This document shows positions 7,892 to 12,367 of a stretch of DNA of 12,367 nt, one piece after another. Origin of the DNA: an uncultured Flavihumibacter sp. (lineage in GTDB: Bacteria; Bacteroidota; Bacteroidia; Chitinophagales; Chitinophagaceae); assembly GCA_946481605.1 (NCBI GenBank), contig CAMLPA010000053.1:1-12367 (forward strand), written 5' to 3'. The stretch's first letter is position 1. Each line of letters begins with the position of its first letter. The notes beneath the pieces were generated by a model. It did not search any database, was not told where the DNA came from, and was given only the letters and a program-made list of their open reading frames with translations. The translations under genes were made by a program, and so were the position numbers.

Positions 7892-8683
7892 CTATTTTGC
7901 CGCGAGGAACTTCTCCAACGCAGCAACCATTGATGGCATCTGGGGTTGTGGCGCTTTGATGTCGAGCCGGAGCCCTGCTTCTTCCACCGCTTTAGAGGTA
8001 TTCACGCCGAAGGCGCCGATATGTGTGCCGTTCTGTTTGAACTGCGGACAATTATCAAACAGGCTCTTCACACCACTGGGGGTGAAAAAGCAGATCACAT
8101 CAAAGTCTTTGCTGCCGAGCACTTCCTTTACATCGCCATTGGAAACAGTGCGGTACATATAAGGCGTGGCGTATTCGCAATTATGGGATTTAAGCCAGGT
8201 GCAGATATCGTTGTCCTGCTGGCCTTCGGAAACAGGGTAAAGGAATTTCTCGTTCTCTTTGTGTTTGTTGATTACATCGAACATGCTCTTGTTCGTGCCG
8301 TCAGCGCCATAGAAAACTTTTCTTTTCCTGTAGAGAATAAACTTCTGGAGGTACAACGCAACGGCTTCGGTAACGCAGAAATATTTGGTATCCTGGGATA
8401 CACTCACTTTCATTTCTTCACAAATGCGGAAAAAGTGATCGATTGCATTCCTGCTGGTAAAGATAACGGCCGTAAATTGCTGGATATCAATTTTCTGCTT
8501 CCTGAATTCCTTTGAAGGAACCCCTTCCAGCCTGATAAAGGGATGAAACTCCAACTCTACGTTAAAGCGCTTCGCCAGTTCGAAGTACGGCGATTTATCG
8601 CTTTCAGGCCTCGGTTGGGTAATCAGGATTTTCTTTACTGATCCGGCTGCATCCGCCGCTTTTTTCGCCCCGTTCTTTAGCAT
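7892..8683 (-). CDS. hemD: Uroporphyrinogen-III synthase (HemD), Bacteroidota type
   Basis: The 263-residue protein carries the HemD features: ILITQPRPESDKSPYFELAKRF near the start (from about residue 19), AVIFTSRNAIDHFF (the conserved TS-x-NA segment) near 73-86, and FDVICFFTPSGVKSLFDN with IGAFGVNTSKAVEEAGL in the second half. HemD closes and inverts ring D of hydroxymethylbilane to give uroporphyrinogen III, the branch point to heme, siroheme and cobalamin. It is a soluble cytoplasmic enzyme of two similar alpha/beta domains, and the length fits. The first 16 residues (Lys/Ala-rich) look like a non-conserved extension, but no better start is visible. It begins 37 bases after the DUF4271 gene and is probably co-transcribed with it. 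HemD enzymes share little identity, so the call rests on the scattered motifs and the usual DUF4271 neighbour. Confidence 0.88.
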   Translation of the reverse strand: MLKNGAKKAADAAGSVKKILITQPRPESDKSPYFELAKRFNVELEFHPFIRLEGVPSKEFRKQKIDIQQFTAVIFTSRNAIDHFFRICEEMKVSVSQDTKYFCVTEAVALYLQKFILYRKRKVFYGADGTNKSMFDVINKHKENEKFLYPVSEGQQDNDICTWLKSHNCEYATPYMYRTVSNGDVKEVLGSKDFDVICFFTPSGVKSLFDNCPQFKQNGTHIGAFGVNTSKAVEEAGLRLDIKAPQPQMPSMVAALEKFLAAK

Positions 8684-8720
8684 TTGTTATTGAGCTAAGT
8701 TTACGTAAAGTTTAATTCTC

Positions 8721-9671
8721 TCACATATATCCGGACAACGCCTTGTAAATAATCAGCAATGGCGCAATCTCGAAAGCGCAAAGGTACAAAAAAAAGTGAA
8801 AGCGACTTACTTTAACCTCTCTCGCAACGGCTGTCCATGCTAAAAAGTAACGGAAAATGAACAGTCCGGCAATCAGTAGCCAGGAGATGGTGATGGCAAA
8901 ATCGAGGACTGGTTGGCGGGTAAACGCAATAAGAACGACGGCCGGCAACAAGGCCAGTCCCAGAATCTTGTTTACGGTAAACACGATAAAACTGTAAGTT
9001 TCCATCCCTTCCTGCACCGCGAATATCCATCCGGCCAGCTTCAGCACCAGGAACTTCAACAGGTACAACATGGCGAGCGCGGCCACACACAAACCGGTAA
9101 GCGTCCAGAAACTGGTGCGCGGCACCCTTTCGTAATGGTGCAGCAACAGGCTCACGTACACACCTCCGGTGAGTACGAAGAAAAAGTTCATCAGCAGCGA
9201 AGCGAGTGGTGTTTGCTGCATTTGTTCCCGCAGTTGTTTCTGGCGGAAAGAAGTATTCCTGAATATGAGCCTGAACAGGTCCTGGAAATATTTCCCGAAC
9301 GCGATCCTGAGTATTCCCAACAAAAAGAGTAGTCCGCATACCAGGTAAAAGAACTGGTCCTTATCCGGGGCAACGCGGTGTTCCATCGGCAGCCGGAGCA
9401 CATTGCCTTTATTGTTCCCAATCAGTTCGTTCGCCTGCACGGTTTTCCAATATGCCTTCCGGTAATCGAGCAGTTCCGAAGGCTTTTTAGGAACCGGCGG
9501 CGGAGCCACGACCGAATCTTTCACAAGGGAAGTGTCGCCTGAAACGCTTTGCTGTACCGTATCGCGTACAGTAGAATCCACCCTGTTGAGCAACGTACTG
9601 TCCTGCGCACGCAGTGCGTTCGTTCCCCCCATTAGGCATACAACAATAAAACAGCGGATAAAAAGAGACAT
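8721..9671 (-). CDS. DUF4271 multi-pass membrane protein
   Basis: The 316-residue protein begins with a hydrophobic N-terminus ending in ALRAQD, a likely signal peptide of about 23 residues. A Ser/Thr/Asp-rich, proline-ended linker follows (24-62). After a short region (65-100), six hydrophobic helices can be placed at about 107-124, 157-177, 188-208, 227-249, 256-277 and 291-310. This layout and the position before hemD fit the DUF4271 family, which is restricted to Bacteroidota. The role is unknown. Its constant pairing with hemD suggests a link to tetrapyrrole use or membrane-bound cytochromes, but that is inference. The gene starts 32 bases after the TamA-like stop, with a promoter -7 element in that gap, and ends 37 bases before hemD. 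No catalytic motif or metal-binding cluster stands out apart from a His-His pair at 178-179. Confidence 0.82.
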   Translation of the reverse strand: MSLFIRCFIVVCLMGGTNALRAQDSTLLNRVDSTVRDTVQQSVSGDTSLVKDSVVAPPPVPKKPSELLDYRKAYWKTVQANELIGNNKGNVLRLPMEHRVAPDKDQFFYLVCGLLFLLGILRIAFGKYFQDLFRLIFRNTSFRQKQLREQMQQTPLASLLMNFFFVLTGGVYVSLLLHHYERVPRTSFWTLTGLCVAALAMLYLLKFLVLKLAGWIFAVQEGMETYSFIVFTVNKILGLALLPAVVLIAFTRQPVLDFAITISWLLIAGLFIFRYFLAWTAVAREVKVSRFHFFLYLCAFEIAPLLIIYKALSGYM

Positions 9672-9685
9672 AGGCGTAATGCCGG

Positions 9686-9693
9686 CAAAAATA
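9686..9693 (-). promoter_or_regulatory. Promoter -7 element before the DUF4271 gene
   Basis: TATTTTTG on the minus strand (9693 to 9686) is an exact TAnnTTTG match, 14 bases before the ATG at 9671. No TTG is found at the -33 spacing, so the promoter is incomplete by consensus. If real, it would give DUF4271-hemD its own transcript. Confidence 0.4.
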
Positions 9694-9703
9694 TGCGTTC
9701 CTA

Positions 9704-11527
9704 TCAGAAATAATTCACGTAACCGAAATGGATTTTGGATTGCCGCACATCGAAGGGAAGATCACCCCGTTTTCCGGCAGCCCAGGAAAGGTTAAATATC
9801 CCGGCTTTCGTTTCAAAGGCCATACCCAATCCAGCGCCAATATAGGCCACCGTGCCCGCCCCTGCCATCGTTGCAGACCGGCTCCTGTTCTGCGTTAGCG
9901 CCATATCGGTAAAAGCCGCAAAATAGGAGTCGCGCCCTACCAGGTAACGGTATTCGCCCGTGAGCACGCCGTAACGGGAAACGAAAATGCTTTGCTCATC
10001 AAAACCTCTGAGCAAGCGGTAGCCCCCGATCTGGAAGAGTTCGTTCCTGAAAATATCCGGACTTTCCAGCCAGGCACCATTGAAAGCCGCTTTGAACGTG
10101 GACTGCCTGCCCAAAGGAAAATATTTATTCAGTGATGTGCGCGCAATGAACTGGTAGGAATTCAGTTGAAGGCTGTCATAAAGTGAAGAAAAATCGAAGT
10201 TGGGATCTTTGATCTCAATGATGCCATTGTTTTCCCTGATTGTTTTCTGCCCCGCCGTTACCGTGGTTTCCCAGGCAAAGCCTTTACGTGGGTTGTTGCG
10301 GTAATCCGTTTTGTTGCTGCTGTACGATACCCCCAATGTGAGTACGCTCATATCGATCTGCTCCGGGAGCTGACGGGTAAGAAAAACAGTATTGGTATCT
10401 ACCGTGAGCAGATTGGTGCGGAAAGTCTGGATGAATATCTTCCCTGTTTTTTCCGCGCTGGCAAGGTATTGTACTCCTGCCGAAGCCTGAAGATTTAGGA
10501 AAGAAGAATCTTTTTTAAACAGTTCAAAAGAAAAATCAATCCCGAGGTTGGAATTGGCAATGTAAGGATGCGCGTAATTCAAATGCAGCCGCGGCGACTG
10601 CACCTGCAACTGCTGCCAGTTCAACCCGATGGATTCGCCCTGCTGCAAGGCATTTTTCAACTGGATGTTCGCTTCTCCGGTTACGAGAAACCGTTTTCCA
10701 CCCGGCTGGTCGCTTCCCGGGAGAAAACCAATCAGCACATCCACCTGACTGCTTTTTTTGGGCGCGAGGTACATGTCAAGCACCGCACCGGTGGACAGCA
10801 TCGACAACTGCCAGGGCTGTGTTTCCTCCAGGAAGGGCAGTTCCCGCATCCGCTTGCTCACCTGCTCCAGTTTCGCAGCGCGGTACAACACGCCATTCGG
10901 CAGTTCCAGGTATTTCTGCAAGAACCGGTTGTTGATTTTCCCTTCACCGAAAACACGGATACTATCAATGGTATACCGCCGACCACTATCCAGTTGTAAC
11001 CTTGCGGAAACCACGCCATTATTGAGTTGCAGACTATCCAGGGTTACGGCAGCGAAAGGATAACCGTTGTTGTTCATCCAATCCACGATCTGCTGTTGCA
11101 AAGCGCTCATCGCACCGGGATCATATACTTTTTGCTGATTAACGCCACGCCAGCCAGCAGCTTCCAATACGGAGCGGGGAACATTTCCCGGATTCAGATC
11201 GCCCCATTTCCAGGCATCTCCTACAAACACTTTCAGGTACGCAGCAGCCGAATCGATCCTTACAGAATCGATGGAGGCAGTCATAAAACCCATTTTTTTT
11301 AACGTGGCTGGTAATTGCCCGATATAACTGGCGCACGCTTCCATTGAAGGGAAGGAAAGCGGCATTTTTACCTGCTCCAGCAGTAACACACTATCTTTGC
11401 CGGAGCAATCCAGTTGCAGGGGATAAGGTTGGCTGGCAACCTGCGCCCGGCATACTACGGGCCCCATGCTGGTGAGGAGCAGCAGGAGCAGTATTCTATT
11501 CATTCCTCGCAAAAATATCCTGAACAA
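9704..11527 (-). CDS. TamA-like outer-membrane protein (POTRA domains plus Omp85-type barrel)
   Basis: The 607-residue protein has a signal peptide (hydrophobic run ILLLLLLTSMG, cleavage near CRAQ at 26-29). Three POTRA-like segments follow: about 60-108, 108-182 (including MNNNGYPFAAVTLDS) and 184-256 (YTIDSIRVFGEGKINNRFLQ, then RMRELPFLEETQPW). A C-terminal beta-barrel spans about 258-607. The barrel contains the Omp85 loop-6 signature LLRGF at 506-509 and ends in an aromatic strand finishing NYF, as outer-membrane barrels do. Three POTRAs and a barrel in about 600 residues is the TamA layout, shorter than BamA. Family members insert or export outer-membrane proteins. No tamB-like gene is in view. 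ATG 11503 (residue 9) is a good alternative start, leaving MNRILLLLLLTS as a clean signal peptide. The 5' end abuts or overlaps divergent hemW. It could also be a two-partner or surface-antigen type Omp85 protein. Confidence 0.88.
   Translation of the reverse strand: MFRIFLRGMNRILLLLLLTSMGPVVCRAQVASQPYPLQLDCSGKDSVLLLEQVKMPLSFPSMEACASYIGQLPATLKKMGFMTASIDSVRIDSAAAYLKVFVGDAWKWGDLNPGNVPRSVLEAAGWRGVNQQKVYDPGAMSALQQQIVDWMNNNGYPFAAVTLDSLQLNNGVVSARLQLDSGRRYTIDSIRVFGEGKINNRFLQKYLELPNGVLYRAAKLEQVSKRMRELPFLEETQPWQLSMLSTGAVLDMYLAPKKSSQVDVLIGFLPGSDQPGGKRFLVTGEANIQLKNALQQGESIGLNWQQLQVQSPRLHLNYAHPYIANSNLGIDFSFELFKKDSSFLNLQASAGVQYLASAEKTGKIFIQTFRTNLLTVDTNTVFLTRQLPEQIDMSVLTLGVSYSSNKTDYRNNPRKGFAWETTVTAGQKTIRENNGIIEIKDPNFDFSSLYDSLQLNSYQFIARTSLNKYFPLGRQSTFKAAFNGAWLESPDIFRNELFQIGGYRLLRGFDEQSIFVSRYGVLTGEYRYLVGRDSYFAAFTDMALTQNRSRSATMAGAGTVAYIGAGLGMAFETKAGIFNLSWAAGKRGDLPFDVRQSKIHFGYVNYF
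11392..11399 (+). promoter_or_regulatory. Possible hemW promoter -7 element inside the tamA-like gene
   Basis: TATCTTTG on the plus strand is an exact TAnnTTTG match. It lies 67 bases before an in-frame ATG (11466) and 130 bases before the preferred TTG start of hemW. No TTG is present at the -33 position. It would lie within the 5' coding part of the opposing gene, as any hemW promoter here must. Confidence 0.3.
11510..11517 (-). promoter_or_regulatory. Possible -7 element just before ATG 11503 of the tamA-like gene
   Basis: TATTTTTG on the minus strand (11517 to 11510) matches TAnnTTTG and is followed by C, as at the DUF4271 and gldK sites. It ends six bases before ATG 11503, so use of this element would imply an almost leaderless mRNA beginning at that ATG. 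No -33 TTG is found at the right spacing. Confidence 0.3.
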
Positions 11528-11528
11528 A

Positions 11529-12367
11529 TTGGCCGGTATTTATATTCATATTCCATTCTGCAAACGGGCTTGTCATTACTGCAATTTCCATTTCTCCACC
11601 ACCCGTACGCATGAGAACGAAATTAGGGAAGCTTTATTGAAAGAAGTGTCGCTTCAAAGCGCTTATCTCGGAAAAGAACCCGTGCACACCATTTATTTCG
11701 GGGGAGGAACGCCTTCGCTGATGCCGGATTTCTTTCTGAAGGAAATGCTGTCCACCATACGCGAACATTTCCAGGTGGATGCTGATGCGGAGATTACGCT
11801 GGAAGCGAACCCTGACGATATCCAACCCGGCACCGCTGAATCCTGGGCCGCATTAGGCATCAACAGGCTCAGTATTGGCGTTCAATCTTTTTTTGATACA
11901 GACCTGGAATGGATGAACCGCGCCCACAACGCGGGAATGGCCGAAGATGCGATACGCATGGCACAACAGGCGGGCATCCGCAACATCTCTATTGATCTGA
12001 TTTATGGAGGGCCCACGCTTCCGGACGAAAACTGGATCGCCAACCTGGAGAAAGCCGCGCAACTAGACGTGCCGCACCTCTCCTGCTATGCGCTCACCGT
12101 AGAACCCAGTACAGCATTGGATCTCATGATACTGAAGGGAAAAAAAGAAGCTGTAGACCCCGACCGGCAGGCACGTCATTTCGAATTGCTGCAGTCGAGG
12201 GCCCCGGAATTTGGTTTTGAACACTATGAGATATCCAACCTGGCGAAGCCAGGGTTCCGGAGCAGACACAACACGGCGTACTGGCTGGGCATTCCTTACC
12301 TGGGCATCGGCCCCTCGGCCCATTCCTTCAACGGAACCGCCCGGCAATGGAACGTAGCCAACAACGC
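11529..12367 (+). CDS. hemW: HemW, radical SAM heme chaperone (3' end outside window)
   Basis: The frame is open from before 11529 to the window edge, giving 279 residues from the TTG. The product starts (M)AGIYIHIPFCKRACHYCNF. The radical SAM cluster motif CxxxCxxC sits at residues 11, 15 and 18. It is followed by Asn-Phe, the CxF pattern that separates HemW from HemN (CxC). Further blocks are YFGGGTPSLM, LEANPDD, INRLSIGVQSF, ISIDLIYGG, LSCYALTVEPSTAL, HYEISNLAKPGF and HNTAYWLGIPYLGIGPSAHSF, all in the family order. HemW binds heme and passes it to membrane respiratory proteins; many databases still label it oxygen-independent coproporphyrinogen oxidase. Family members begin MAGIYIHIPFC, so TTG at 11529 is the likely start. 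An in-frame ATG at 11466 would add 21 residues and overlap the opposing signal-peptide coding region. The C-terminal HemW domain is cut off. Confidence 0.92.
   Translation, partial: MAGIYIHIPFCKRACHYCNFHFSTTRTHENEIREALLKEVSLQSAYLGKEPVHTIYFGGGTPSLMPDFFLKEMLSTIREHFQVDADAEITLEANPDDIQPGTAESWAALGINRLSIGVQSFFDTDLEWMNRAHNAGMAEDAIRMAQQAGIRNISIDLIYGGPTLPDENWIANLEKAAQLDVPHLSCYALTVEPSTALDLMILKGKKEAVDPDRQARHFELLQSRAPEFGFEHYEISNLAKPGFRSRHNTAYWLGIPYLGIGPSAHSFNGTARQWNVANN

Noticed and set aside
7867..7894. Inverted repeat TAGCA...TGCTA at the hemD stop codon as a terminator
   Set aside because: The stem is only five pairs with a long loop and no T-run follows; the 7750-7891 gap shows no convincing terminator.
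7946..8515. 189-codon plus-strand ORF opposite hemD
   Set aside because: It is fully antisense to a well-supported HemD and has no recognisable family; it is a by-product of codon use.
11634..12347. Minus-strand ORFs within the hemW region
   Set aside because: They are shadows of hemW, whose plus-strand frame is continuous and matches the family end to end.
1..12367. CRISPR arrays, tRNA/rRNA genes, insertion sequences, phage or defence genes
   Set aside because: No spaced direct repeats, RNA-gene signatures, transposase or integrase motifs or terminal repeats were seen; the genes are all core type and compactly arranged.

Overview
The window looks like an ordinary core-genome stretch of a member of the Bacteroidota, most likely a Chitinophagaceae-type gliding or type IX-secreting bacterium. 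The evidence is a complete gldK-gldL-gldM-gldN block (the type IX secretion/gliding motor core, found only in this phylum), a Bacteroidota-type DUF4271/HemD pair, and several copies of the phylum's promoter -7 element TAnnTTTG close to start codons. The family-level placement is an inference from protein flavour, not a computed phylogeny.

Layout, left to right. Bases 1-213 are the 3' end of uvrC (+). Bases 214-729 hold no convincing conserved gene. They contain a bidirectional terminator behind uvrC, a second hairpin terminator that closes a possible tiny transcript with a 21-codon basic ORF, and the terminator of the gld operon. Bases 730-5563 (-) are gldN, gldM, gldL and gldK, transcribed in the order K-L-M-N from a promoter just inside the longest gldK reading frame. 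Bases 5716-7749 (-) encode a DUF255/SPATA20-type thioredoxin-like protein. Bases 7892-8683 (-) are hemD, preceded in transcription by a six-helix DUF4271 membrane protein (8721-9671) and a TamA-like outer-membrane barrel protein (9704-11527). Divergent from that last gene, hemW (+) starts at about 11529, probably with TTG, and runs off the right edge.

How the genes relate. GldL and GldM form the inner-membrane proton-driven motor, and GldK and GldN form the periplasmic ring on the outer membrane; together they energise type IX secretion and gliding. The TamA-like protein belongs to outer-membrane biogenesis. HemD (a late step of uroporphyrinogen III synthesis) and HemW (heme chaperone) both concern heme. 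DUF4271 and DUF255 have no firmly assigned role.

No CRISPR array, insertion sequence, tRNA, rRNA, prophage or defence-like locus is visible. The less routine observations are the possible small transcript at 343-433, the non-ATG start and 5' overlap of hemW with the tamA-like gene, the promoter-element pattern, long unexplained gaps with an inverted repeat inside the gld operon, and residue changes in GldL and GldK. None of these amounts to a new system on sequence evidence alone.
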